A stretch of 64,000 nucleotides of DNA from assembly GCF_020740795.1 (NCBI RefSeq), contig NC_067302.1, positions 777,001-841,000 of the forward strand, in the 5' to 3' direction. The DNA is from Apus apus. Its lineage: Eukaryota; Chordata; Aves; Apodiformes; Apodidae. The position numbers and the translations under genes are program-made. Of this stretch, positions 49,967 to 59,694 are shown piece after piece (positions within the stretch are counted from its first letter, which is position 1; every line of letters begins with the position of its first letter). A model generated the notes under the pieces. It worked only from the letters and a program-made list of their open reading frames with translations. It was not told the DNA's origin and searched no databases.

Positions 49967-50051
49967 TTGATTTTAAGCCCAGATTACACATTTTCCTCAA
50001 TTGGGAGTGTCCAAAATTCCATCTCTGAAGGGAGGAATCCCTCAGAGAGCA

Positions 50052-51827
50052 ATGAGCAATAATTCTGCTGAGTGTCCTGACGGATTGAAAACTGAACAGA
50101 CACTTGCTGCAATGAATCTATTGGATCTTTTTCCGAACCTGCAATTGTACATGTGGTATGTAGCTGAGGGCATTCTGCTCTTTGTAGCTGCTCTTGTGAT
50201 TCTTTTGTGGTTTATTGACAGAACTGTAGCCATAATCAACCGTATCATTACCAGCCTAGTGATCCTAGGGATGATGATACTGTTCTCTATGGGGGCACTG
50301 TATGTGTACGGTTACACTGCTAGTCCTACTGGTACAACTCCTAAAGTGAATAGAACGGTCCATGTTGGTAACAGCAATAGCTGGTTCAATTTTACCTCTC
50401 CATATTCTCTCAAGCTGAATCTCCCAGCTCTTGATGTGAATAGCATGGTTGCAGTGGGGATGTTTTTGCTGAATGTTTATAATATATTGTGGATGCGTAG
50501 GGCCAGATGTTGTTCTGCTCACTGCAACTCCCCCACAGGCAATGTTGCTGCCACTGCTGCTGCCAACACCACTGCTGCCAATACCACCACTCCTGCTGCT
50601 ACAAAAACAACTGCTTCTACAAAGAAAAAGCCTGATCCATCGCGAACCAAGCTAGTTAACCCTGTGACTAGGAGCAAGGCAAAGACAAAAGCAGCAGAAA
50701 GTGAGGGTGAGGAAGAAGAGGATCCTAATACAGTTGATGGAGCAGGTACCTCTCAGACAGAGGCTGACGGTGAGGAAGGGAAGGATTCTAAATCAGATGA
50801 TGGAGCAGGTACCTCTCAGACAGATAAAAAACCAAGCCACTCTCAGACAGATAAAAAACCAAGCCACTCTCAAGCAAATAAAAGAACAGCAGGTCCTCCT
50901 CAATCAGATGACGACGATGACCTTGCCCACCCTTTCTCTATGAAAGAACTGCGCCTCATGAGAAAGGACTTCACCCGCATTGATGGTGAGGGAATCCTTC
51001 CTTGGCTGCTCCGATGCTTTGATAGTGATGCTGAGACCTACAATGTGGATGAGAGAGAAGCCAAGCAGTTGGGATCCCTGGCCAGAGATGCTGGTATTGA
51101 CAGAGCACTTAGTAGTAAGACAGGAACTACTACCCTGTGGGACCGACTTCTTTCAGCTGTGAGAGAGAGATATCCCCACAAGGGTGACATTGGATGGCGC
51201 CGAAGCAGAACACCCACTCTTGAGAAAGCCATCACCTACTTGAGAGAGATTGCTGTACGAGAAGTGATCTATAATAACGATGGAATCACAGATCCTGATG
51301 ATGTTGAGTGTGACATGCAAATGTTCCGGAAGTTTGTTCAGGCTGTACCAGCAGCGCATGCCCATATATTCTCCTTCATGGGATGTTTTGAAGGTTACGA
51401 AAGACCAACTGTACGTGAAGTAACTGTCAAAGCACGACAGTATGGAGACATCCTCTCTGATTCCCTTTACTTCCAAACCTCAGCCGTTAAGAAAATGGTT
51501 GACAGGAAGTATAAGATGCCAAATGGAAGTAAACTCCAGACTCTTCCTAGAGACAACTGGTCACGTGTTGCAGCCATTAAGAAGAGACGTCCTGCTACAA
51601 GACAGCAGCAAGGAAGACAGGACTCGCTGCGACGCCACCTGTGGTCTCTCTTGAAAAATCATTTTAGAGAGGACATGAGAGTCTGGGACAAGAAACCCAC
51701 TGATATGCTCCAGTTACGTGTGCAAGAGCTTCTAAACAGAACAAAGCCAGGAGATGGTTCTTCTAAGAGGAAGGTTGCACCAGTCAACAACCAGGATGGT
51801 TCATCGAGCTCTAGTGCTCAACCCTAG
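50052..51827 (+). CDS. gag: Retroelement gag-position protein with N-terminal membrane region
   Basis: The first ATG of the open frame is at 50052 and gives 591 residues ending in TAG at 51825-51827; the frame is open further upstream but without ATG. Residues 33-54, 62-88 and 129-149 are strongly hydrophobic and look membrane-spanning. Between the second and third lie two N-glycosylation sequons (NRT at 100, NFT at 113). A short Cys-rich patch (RARCCSAHC) follows, then a Thr/Ala-rich and acidic linker with internal repeats (about 165-290). From about 295 a soluble, helix-rich part (PFSMKELRLMRKDF onward) looks capsid-like, ending in a basic and Ser-rich tail. There is no zinc knuckle and no Gly at position 2 for myristoylation. 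Position between leader and protease makes it Gag; the membrane part is unusual. Confidence 0.8.
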   Translation: MSNNSAECPDGLKTEQTLAAMNLLDLFPNLQLYMWYVAEGILLFVAALVILLWFIDRTVAIINRIITSLVILGMMILFSMGALYVYGYTASPTGTTPKVNRTVHVGNSNSWFNFTSPYSLKLNLPALDVNSMVAVGMFLLNVYNILWMRRARCCSAHCNSPTGNVAATAAANTTAANTTTPAATKTTASTKKKPDPSRTKLVNPVTRSKAKTKAAESEGEEEEDPNTVDGAGTSQTEADGEEGKDSKSDDGAGTSQTDKKPSHSQTDKKPSHSQANKRTAGPPQSDDDDDLAHPFSMKELRLMRKDFTRIDGEGILPWLLRCFDSDAETYNVDEREAKQLGSLARDAGIDRALSSKTGTTTLWDRLLSAVRERYPHKGDIGWRRSRTPTLEKAITYLREIAVREVIYNNDGITDPDDVECDMQMFRKFVQAVPAAHAHIFSFMGCFEGYERPTVREVTVKARQYGDILSDSLYFQTSAVKKMVDRKYKMPNGSKLQTLPRDNWSRVAAIKKRRPATRQQQGRQDSLRRHLWSLLKNHFREDMRVWDKKPTDMLQLRVQELLNRTKPGDGSSKRKVAPVNNQDGSSSSSAQP

Positions 51828-54800
51828 GGATGCCCTGCCTCCAGCCAGGAGGAGGAGAGGGACAACCGAGTTTATTGGACTGTGTGGATTCGGTGGCCTG
51901 GCACATTAGAACCACAAAGATATAAAGCTTTGGTGGATACTGGTGCACAGTGCACTCTAATGCCATCGAATCATAAAGGGACAAACCCTGTCACTATCTC
52001 TGGAGTGACAGGAGGTTCTCAACAACTGACTGTTGTGGAGGCCGGTGTGAGCCTCACTGGTAAGGAGTGGCAAATGCACCCTATAGTGACTGGCCCAGGT
52101 GCTCCGTGCATCCTTGGCATAGACTATCTCAGGAAAGGATACTTCCGTGACCCGAAAGGGTACCGGTGGGCCTTTGGTATAGCAGCTGTAGAGACTGAGG
52201 ACACTGAACAGCTGCGTACTTTGTCTGGCCTTTCAGATGACCCTTCTGTAGTAGGGTTGCTGGAGGTTGAAGACCAACAGGTGCCAATTGCCACTTCAAC
52301 AGTGCATAGACGACAGTATCGCACCAACAGAGACTCTGTGATCCCCATTCATAAGCTGATTCGGCAATTGGAAAGCCAAGGTGTGATTAGCAGGACTCAT
52401 TCACCCTTCAACAGTCCCATCTGGCCAGTGCGAAAGCCTGATGGTGAGTGGAGGCTGACAGTGGACTATCGTGGCCTGAATGAGGTGACACCACCACTTA
52501 GTGCTGCTGTACCGGACATGCTAGAGCTTCAGTATGAGTTAGAGTCAAAAGCAGCTAGGTGGTATGCCACTATTGACATTGCTCATGCATTCTTCTCTAT
52601 TCCCATAGCACCAGAGTGCAGGCCACAGTTTGCTTTCACCTGGAGGGGAGTCCAGTACACCTGGAATCGACTGCCCCAGGGGTGGAAACACAGCTCAACC
52701 ATTTGCCATGGACTGATCCATGCTGCACTGGAGAAGGGTGAAGCTCCAGAACACCTGCAGTACATTGATGACATCATTGTGTGGGGTGACACATCAGAAG
52801 AAGTTTTTGAGAAAGGTAAAAAGATCATCCAAATTCTTCTGGATGCTGGTTTTGCTGTAAAAAGAAGCAAGGTCAAGGGACCTTCGCGAGAGATCCAGTT
52901 CCTGGGAATCAAGTGGCAAGATGGTCGTCGCCAGATCCCAATGGATGTGATTAACAAAGTAACAGCTATGGCCCCACCTTCAACTAAAAAGGACACTCAA
53001 ACCTTTTTAGGGACTGTTGGTTTCTGGAGAATGCATATTCCATGTTACAGTGAAATTGTGAAACCTCTCTATGAGGTGACCAGAAAGAAGAATGATTTCA
53101 AATGGGGTCCTGACCAACAGAAAGCTTTTGAGCAGATCAAGAAGGAGATTGCGCAGGCAATGGCCCTTGGACCGGTTCGAACAGGGCCAGACATCAAGAA
53201 CGTGCTCTACACTGCAGCCGGACACAATGGTCCCAACTGGAGCCTCTGGCAGAAAGCACCAGGGGAAACTCGAGGTCGACCCCTGGGATTCTGGAGCCGG
53301 AGCTACAGAGGTTCCCAGGCCAACTACACAACAACTGAGAAGGAGATACTTGCAGCATATGAAGGAGTTAGAGCCGCTTCAGAAGTGATTGGCACTGAAG
53401 CACAGCTCTTTCTGGCGCCCAGGCTACCGGTGCTGAGATTCATGTTCGAGAATAACCTTTCTCCTGTCCATCATGCCACCGATGTGACTTGGAGTAAATG
53501 GACTGCTTTGATCACCCAAAGAGCCCGAATAGGGAAACCTAATCGTCCAGGTATTGTGGAAGCAATTACAAACTGGCCAGAAGGCACCCACTTTGGAATG
53601 CCACCACAAGAAGTGGTGAGACGAGCTCAAGAAGCTCCACCATATGATCATCTACCAGAGACTGAGAAACAATTTGCTCTTTTCACCGATGGCTCCTGTC
53701 GTCTTGTAGGGAACCGCCGGAAGTGGAAAGCTGCCGTGTGGAGTCCTACACGACTGGTTGCACAAGCAGCTGAAGGAGAAGGTGAATCAAGTCAGTTTGC
53801 AGAGGTAAAAGCCATCCAGCTGGCTTTGGACATTGCTGAGCGAGAGGGGTGGCCGAGACTCTACCTCTACACTGACTCGTGGATGGCAGCAAATGCCTTG
53901 TGGGGTTGGCTAAAACAGTGGCAGCAGAATAACTGGCAGCGAAAGGGTAAACCTATTTGGGTTGCTGACCTGTGGAAAGACATTGCAGCTCGGATAGAGA
54001 AACTGGAGGTAAAAGTGCGTCATGTGGATGCACACGTGCCTCTGAGTCGAGCCACTGAGGAACATCGACACAACCAACGAGCAGATGAGGCTGCTCAAGT
54101 GTTCCAAGTAGACTTAGACTGGGAACACAAGGGTGAGCTTTTTCTGGCTCGGTGGGCCCATGATGCTTCAGGTCATCAGGGCAGAGATGCAACATACAAA
54201 TGGGCTCGTGACCGAGGGGTGGACTTAACCATGGACACTATTGCACAGGTGATCCATGACTGTGAGACATGTGCTGCAATTAAGCAGGCAAAACGGTTGA
54301 AACCTTTGTGGTATGAGGGGAGGTGGTCAAAGTACAGATTTGGAGAGGCCTGGCAAGTTGACTACATCACACTGCCTCAGAGCCGCCAGGGTAAGCGTTA
54401 TGTGCTTACAATGGTGGAAACAAGTACAGGATGGTTGGAGACATATCCTGTGCCTCATGCCACAGCCAGGAATACTATTCTGGGTCTTGAGAAGAAAATT
54501 TTGTGGAGACATGGTACTCCAGAGAGAATTGAGTCAGACAATGGGACTCATTTCAAAAACAGTCTTGTCACTGACTGGGCTAAAGAGCATGGTATTGAAT
54601 GGATCTACCATATCCCATACTATGCACAGGCCTCAGGGAAAGTTGAAAGGTACAATGGTCTGTTGAAGGCTACCCTAAAGGCAATGGGTGGTGGAACTTT
54701 CAAAAATTGGGACAAAAATTTGGCAAAGGCCACCTGGTTAGTTAACACCAGGGGATCCATCAATCGGGCTGGTCCTGCCCAGTCAGACCTTTTGCATACT

Positions 54801-55004
54801 GCAGATGGGGATAAAGTCCCTGTGGTATGTGAAAGAAACCTGCTGGGTAAAAGTGTTTGGGTCTATCCTGCTTCAGGCAAAGGTAAACCTGTCAGGGGTA
54901 TTGCTTTTGCTCAGGGGCCTGGACATACCTGGTGTGTGATGATGGAGGATGGTGAAGTACAATATGTACCTCAAGGTAATCTGACTTTGGGAGAGAATCC
55001 TTAA
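51828..55004 (+). CDS. pol: Retroelement Pol: protease, RT, RNase H, integrase
   Basis: The frame is the same as gag and is open from just after the gag TAG, with no ATG at the pol start, so Pol is most simply made by readthrough. Numbering from the Val codon at 51882: protease DTGA at 19-22 and ILGID at 77-81; RT LPQGW at 264-268, first catalytic Asp in TIDIAHAFF (232) and YIDD at 294-297; RNase H D603, E641, D665 and D735; integrase zinc site H760, H765, C794, C797 and the D827, D886, E922 triad with 35 residues between the last two. Translation is uninterrupted for 1040 codons after 51882. Conservation of every catalytic residue fits a recent, possibly still competent copy. Confidence 0.95.
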   Translation, partial: GCPASSQEEERDNRVYWTVWIRWPGTLEPQRYKALVDTGAQCTLMPSNHKGTNPVTISGVTGGSQQLTVVEAGVSLTGKEWQMHPIVTGPGAPCILGIDYLRKGYFRDPKGYRWAFGIAAVETEDTEQLRTLSGLSDDPSVVGLLEVEDQQVPIATSTVHRRQYRTNRDSVIPIHKLIRQLESQGVISRTHSPFNSPIWPVRKPDGEWRLTVDYRGLNEVTPPLSAAVPDMLELQYELESKAARWYATIDIAHAFFSIPIAPECRPQFAFTWRGVQYTWNRLPQGWKHSSTICHGLIHAALEKGEAPEHLQYIDDIIVWGDTSEEVFEKGKKIIQILLDAGFAVKRSKVKGPSREIQFLGIKWQDGRRQIPMDVINKVTAMAPPSTKKDTQTFLGTVGFWRMHIPCYSEIVKPLYEVTRKKNDFKWGPDQQKAFEQIKKEIAQAMALGPVRTGPDIKNVLYTAAGHNGPNWSLWQKAPGETRGRPLGFWSRSYRGSQANYTTTEKEILAAYEGVRAASEVIGTEAQLFLAPRLPVLRFMFENNLSPVHHATDVTWSKWTALITQRARIGKPNRPGIVEAITNWPEGTHFGMPPQEVVRRAQEAPPYDHLPETEKQFALFTDGSCRLVGNRRKWKAAVWSPTRLVAQAAEGEGESSQFAEVKAIQLALDIAEREGWPRLYLYTDSWMAANALWGWLKQWQQNNWQRKGKPIWVADLWKDIAARIEKLEVKVRHVDAHVPLSRATEEHRHNQRADEAAQVFQVDLDWEHKGELFLARWAHDASGHQGRDATYKWARDRGVDLTMDTIAQVIHDCETCAAIKQAKRLKPLWYEGRWSKYRFGEAWQVDYITLPQSRQGKRYVLTMVETSTGWLETYPVPHATARNTILGLEKKILWRHGTPERIESDNGTHFKNSLVTDWAKEHGIEWIYHIPYYAQASGKVERYNGLLKATLKAMGGGTFKNWDKNLAKATWLVNTRGSINRAGPAQSDLLHTADGDKVPVVCERNLLGKSVWVYPASGKGKPVRGIAFAQGPGHTWCVMMEDGEVQYVPQGNLTLGENP

Positions 55005-55050
55005 TTTGACAGCTGGTAATGTATAGAGCCTGTATGTAATATATGGTATG

Positions 55051-55065
55051 GAATAAGGGGTGGAA
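55051..55065 (+). promoter_or_regulatory. Polypurine tract
   Basis: A purine-rich stretch (GAATAAGGGGTGGAA) directly abuts the TG of the right LTR, the place expected for plus-strand priming. It is interrupted by two T. Confidence 0.75.
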
Positions 55066-55766
55066 TGTCCTGGTTTTAGCCAGGATTAAGCCAATTTTTC
55101 TTTTCACTGATTTTTTTTTCTTCAGTAAGCTTTCTTTTAGCTAGCAACTGTGTGTTCTGCTAGGCTGATAAGACAGTGGAATGTTTTTCTAACTACTGAG
55201 GCTTCAAGGTTACACCTTCACTCCGCCGGCTCAGACACTATGGGGAGATCTCTGACCCCCCCGTGGGAGGCTGAGTTAGACAGACAGCAAAATTGGCCAA
55301 AGATATTCCATTCCATATATCTACGTAAGCTCAGAGGAAGGACAGAGATCTTAGAAGACAGCTTCCTCCTTCTTCTTGCCCCTCTCTTCCGTCCATGGCC
55401 GGCGTCCGGGGAGGACTCTGCTCATCCATCACCGCCGACCCTTAGGCTCGAGCTCTCCTGACCCTCATAACTCTCCGCTTTCTCCAGCAGCGGCTCCGGG
55501 ATTTCTCGGGACTCTTCCCAGTTCAGGGGATGCTGTGGGAGTTGCTGGGGGTGGGGGGAGGCGAGAGGCTTTTGCCCATATCTGAATATACCTGTATATA
55601 ATTGTATATATTTTCTTGTGTGATTCATTAGTGTTTTAATTAAAGCTGTGTAGTTTAGTTTTCAATCCAGCCAAGTCTCTCTCCTTTTCTCTCTCTCCTT
55701 CCCTGACTGGGTGGGGGGGGAAGGGGATCGAGAGCATTGTTGTCGGACCTGAGTCAAACGGTGACA
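55066..55766 (+). repeat. Right LTR of the provirus
   Basis: It has the same TGTCCTGG start and GGTGACA end as the left copy. Differences: one T fewer in the T-run near 55110, G/T, T/C and A/G substitutions between about 55467 and 55492, and one base missing near 55530. Confidence 0.95.
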
Positions 55767-56957
55767 CCCTCTTTTGCTCAACATGTTTTGAGATGGCACC
55801 AAAACCAAGCTGTTTCATCACCTTTCCATGGATGAAGGGGAGGCTGATCAGTCTGTAGCTACCTGGGTCCTCTGTCTTGCCTTTTTTGAAGACTGGAGTG
55901 ACACTGGCTTTCTTCCAGTCTTCAGGCACTTCTCCTGTTTGCCAGGACTTTTCAAAGATGATGGAGAGCAGCCTAGCAATGACTTCTGCCAGCTCCTTCG
56001 GGTGCATCCTATTGAGGCCCATGGATTTTCGGACGTCCAGTTTACCTGGTTGGTCTCTAACCCAATCCTCTTCAACCAAGGCAAAGTCTTCCTTCTGCCT
56101 GACTTCCTCTGTGGTCTCAAAGGTCTGGGACTCCTGAGGGTCAGCTTAGCAGTAAAGACCAAGGCAAAGAAGGCATTAAGTAACTCTGCCTTCTCTGTAT
56201 CTTCTATCACCAGGTAACCACCTTCATTCAGCAGTGGGCCCACATTTCCTCTGGTCTTCCTTTTGCCTCCAGTGAATTTAAAGAAGCCTTTCATGTTGTC
56301 CATGACCTCCCTTGCCAGAGGCCTTAGCTTTTCTCATTGCATCCCTAAATTCTCTGACAATATTCTTGCAACCCTCCCAAGTGGTCAGCCCCTTCTTCCA
56401 TGATCTATAAACTTCTTTCTTTGACTTGAGTTTGTTCAGTAACTCCTTGCTTAACCATGCAGGTCTCCTGGCTCTCTGACTTGATTTATTACTCTTTGAG
56501 ATGCTCCTAGCTTGAGCTTGGAGAAAAAGGTGCTTGAATATTAACTGTCTTGGGCCCCCCTACCATCTAGTACCCTATCCCATTGGATTTCACCAAACAG
56601 TTCCTTGAAGAGGTCAAAGTTAGTTCTTCTGAAGTCCAGGGTTGTGACCCTGCTAGATCCTCTGCACCCACTGCATTTGATCCTGAACTCCACCATCTCA
56701 TGGTCCCTACAGACAAGGCTGCCCCCAACCCTAATCTCTTCCACAAGCTCCTCTTCGTTTGTCAGAACTAGGTGCAGTAGTACACCTCTCCATGCTGGCT
56801 CCTCTACCACTTCCCATGCTTTCCAGGACAAAACCAGGTTTCTGGTGTCTTTGCCCACAAATCCCCTGAACTTGGTCACTGATCTTTCTCAAGTCCTGCT
56901 AAAGGACAGAGATGAACTGGCCAAGTTCACTGACCAACGTTTCCTTTAGATTTAAAT
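55767..56957 (-). mobile_element. CR1 LINE, 5' part (right of provirus)
   Basis: This continues the CR1 interrupted at 49235. On the minus strand it encodes RT-upstream ORF2 sequence such as NPWASIGCTRRSW-type and FEKSWQTGEVPEDWKKASVT, then PVFKKGKTEDPGSYRLISL. Frameshifts split it into several pieces. The left 5 bases (CCCTC) are the target-site duplication. It fades out near 56957. Confidence 0.9.
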
Positions 56958-56959
56958 TT

Positions 56960-59690
56960 CTGCTAAAAAGAAACAAAACAGAAATGTACTTTTTGAAAAG
57001 TGGCCTTTAGGATGTCTTGTTTCTCTGTGTGTTCAACATAAGGGCTCTGAATTAGGAAAAAAACAACCACTCTTGAAATGAGGAGCTTTTTACAGTTTTT
57101 CTAAAGAGGGTTTTCTGAGCAGTTACTGTGAGCAAGGACTCGTTCCCTTGGCAAAAAGACACTGTCTCCTGCCAACAGCTCAGAAGCAGCAAACAGAGCA
57201 GGGTCCAACTTTCTAGGGGTCTGGAAAAGATCAGTGGGCTGCAAGGTGACAGCAGCAAGTCCTGAGGCAGGAGATTCTCCAGGCATGGGGCAGTGAGCTG
57301 TCAGCTCCATTAACCACTTCACTGCTAAGCAAACCACAGGCTGAGTGGAGGGCACGGCTGGTTTGGGGAGATCTGTGTAAGGCCCTGTCTGTGGCACTTT
57401 ACTATGGTCTGAAGTGGACGAGCCACTGAAGGCTGCTGCTTTGCTCTTCTGGTCTGACTCCACTAGCTTCAACTCTGGGTACCCTGCGCTCTCCATGGGA
57501 AGACAATGAACCTGGCTGCCAGGTCTGAGAACATCTAAGCAAATGGTTCATTCAGGCAGCTCAAAACCAGGACCGGTGTTATCTTATGGCAGGACTAGAG
57601 GAGTTCATGTGGGCAGACACGCTGGCCGGGCACTCCTCCAGGTCACCAGGACTCCCAGCCTCCAGGCATGCAGGGATTTCTGCCTCATGGGCAGTGCCAA
57701 AGACAGCCATGCAGGGCATGAGGGCTGAGAGCCAACCCCCAGCTGCCAGCTCTGTGTCACAACAAGGCCACTTGGCTGGGACATGTTTAGGATGCAGAGG
57801 TGAGCAACTACTCCAAAGAAGGGCCAGGAACACCAGGCAGCACTCCTGCTGCTGCCCACCACTGGCAAACCCTGCAATACTTCCAGTGGCTGCTGCAAGA
57901 GGGTGAACTCGTCCCTGCCCTACATGCTTCTGTGAGTAACCTGCACAAAAAGTGACATCCAGAATGTTCTGCTCTTGTCTTCGGGGGGTTTACACCCACC
58001 CTCTCACTTTGCATCAGTGCAAAAACATGGTACATGGTGCCTCCAGAACTCAGCCCCGTTCTGCTCCTTACACAGACAGGGCAAGATTTCTGGTCCCCTC
58101 AATATTTATTTTTTGTTTAGTTTTAATTTTATTCCTTTGCTTTTGTGCATTGGGGTTCTGTATCAGATGCTGGGGAGAAGTACACAGCCATTCAGGGATC
58201 TATCCAGCTTCCCAAGGACTGCCTTTTTTTTGTGTCAGGCAGACACCGTGAACTGTGGTAAAACCAGCACTGCTCAATTTCTTGTTCAAGATGTTAATAT
58301 TGATGGCAAGGCTGCTGGCAAGCACAGGAGCACAACAGCACAAGTGCTGCTTTTGCAGCTGGTGGTTTTTCGGAACAGTGAGTGTCACCTGCTACAGGTG
58401 ACACCTGGCACTGAGCTGTGCTAGCAGAGAGGAATGGCACTGATCAGACAGGCACGGCTCCATCGCTGAGCCGCGGTGCCTCCCACCTGCTGTGTGCACA
58501 GCTGACCTCACTGCAGAATTCAAGGATTTACTAGAATCCACAAGTTGATGTAACAAGGATAAACAGAAGTAAAATGCTCTATACTTCAAAAAAAACTCTT
58601 CAACATCAAAGGAACTGCATCTTGGCTCCCAGGCTGGAACCATGTTGCTGAGAAATCCTAGTAGCAAGGAAAAGGAGATGAATGTCAGGAGAACTCCTGG
58701 TGTGCATGTTTTACTGTCCAGTTTTATAATGAAAAATTATTTCATATTTTGGTACAAAAAATGCTAGAAAGATCTATTGTCCACTTCAGATGGACAGATA
58801 TTACAGGTAACATGAATTTGCCAGGTTAAAGAACCAGTTTTGTTTTTAGGGCAAGAAAAGCCAGTAACTCAGTGCAGGCACCACATGACAGGAAACCTCG
58901 TTTCACTCAGCCATGCCAGGAGTTCCCACTGTGCCCAGCACCCCTGGCAGCAGGTGCCTGCCACAGCCCCAGTGCCCACAGCTCCACAGCAACAGGCCAA
59001 GTCACACCTAAATGTGCAGCCAGAGCTCAGGGCATAAATACACAGAAAATTACCTAGATTGCTGCTTTCTGCCTGACAGTCTTGCTGAATACAATGGTAA
59101 TATGCTGCTGAATATGCCTTGATGTTATCTTCCTGTGGTTGCTGCAATGAGACTGATACAACACTCACGTTTTTCTGACCTGGAGTGATTCAATGAAACA
59201 AAGTCTTTTCATCCCACAACCCAGCACCATTCATCAGACTTGCCTGCCTCTTTGTTTGTTTGTGGTAATTCAGTTACCTTGCCCCTCCCAGATGTACTGA
59301 GCTCTGGGCAATCAGTGTGTTGAGGGGACACCAACCACTTTGGAGCAGCTGTCCCACCAGCTGCACCAGCACAGCCCCAAACCCACCCTTACGGCTGGAC
59401 ACGCTGCTATCCTGTCACCCTGCCTTTTGTAAGCACTCCCAGGGACTGAATGCTTCCTCAAGGAGCCTCAAGTTTTTGCCAGGTGCCTTCAGGATTTGAG
59501 CCCCTGATGTTCCAAGGCCATGGTCAAGAAGCAGAGGTTTGCTGCAGGAAGGAGCAGTGCAGGGTGCCCAGCCCTGCTCACCCCGCGATGAGCTGCGGTG
59601 ACAGCCCAGCGAGCAGGTTTATCTCACAGCTGCAAACCAGCACCCACACCTCTTTTACCTGCCACAAGCTTCCATCTATTGTGTCCTATT
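56960..59690. other. SCMH1 intron, no exon recognised
   Basis: No MBT-domain coding sequence or known repeat is recognised. A 131-codon minus-strand open frame at 57101-57496 has no similarity I can name and lacks supporting context. Confidence 0.5.
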
Positions 59691-59694
59691 CCAG

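Larger units (their letters stand above)
49236..55766 (+). mobile_element. Complete LTR provirus without env, class III (ERV-L-like)
   Basis: This 6531-bp element has two LTRs (703 and 701 bp), a primer binding site, a gag-position ORF, a pol ORF, a short polypurine tract and a 5-bp target duplication. Pol order is protease, RT, RNase H, integrase, all with catalytic residues. There is no room for env: pol ends at 55004 and the right LTR begins at 55066. No Cys-His zinc knuckle is seen in gag. The 5-bp duplication, absent env and pol character suggest a class III (spuma-related, ERV-L-like) element; a database comparison would settle the family. It lies inside a CR1 copy within an SCMH1 intron, antisense to that gene. 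Confidence 0.93.

Noticed and set aside
50001-50051. Non-ATG (TTG) start for gag at 50001
   Set aside because: An in-frame ATG follows at 50052; the TTG call reflects permissive start rules, not eukaryotic initiation.
51882-51884. GTG start for pol at 51882
   Set aside because: The frame is open back to the gag UAG with no ATG, so readthrough from gag is the simpler explanation.
57101-57496. 131-codon minus-strand open frame, considered as an upstream SCMH1 exon
   Set aside because: It has no MBT features (no FDGW or GWC-type motifs), no similarity I can recognise, and does not supply the sequence expected before [10 protein letters not shown].
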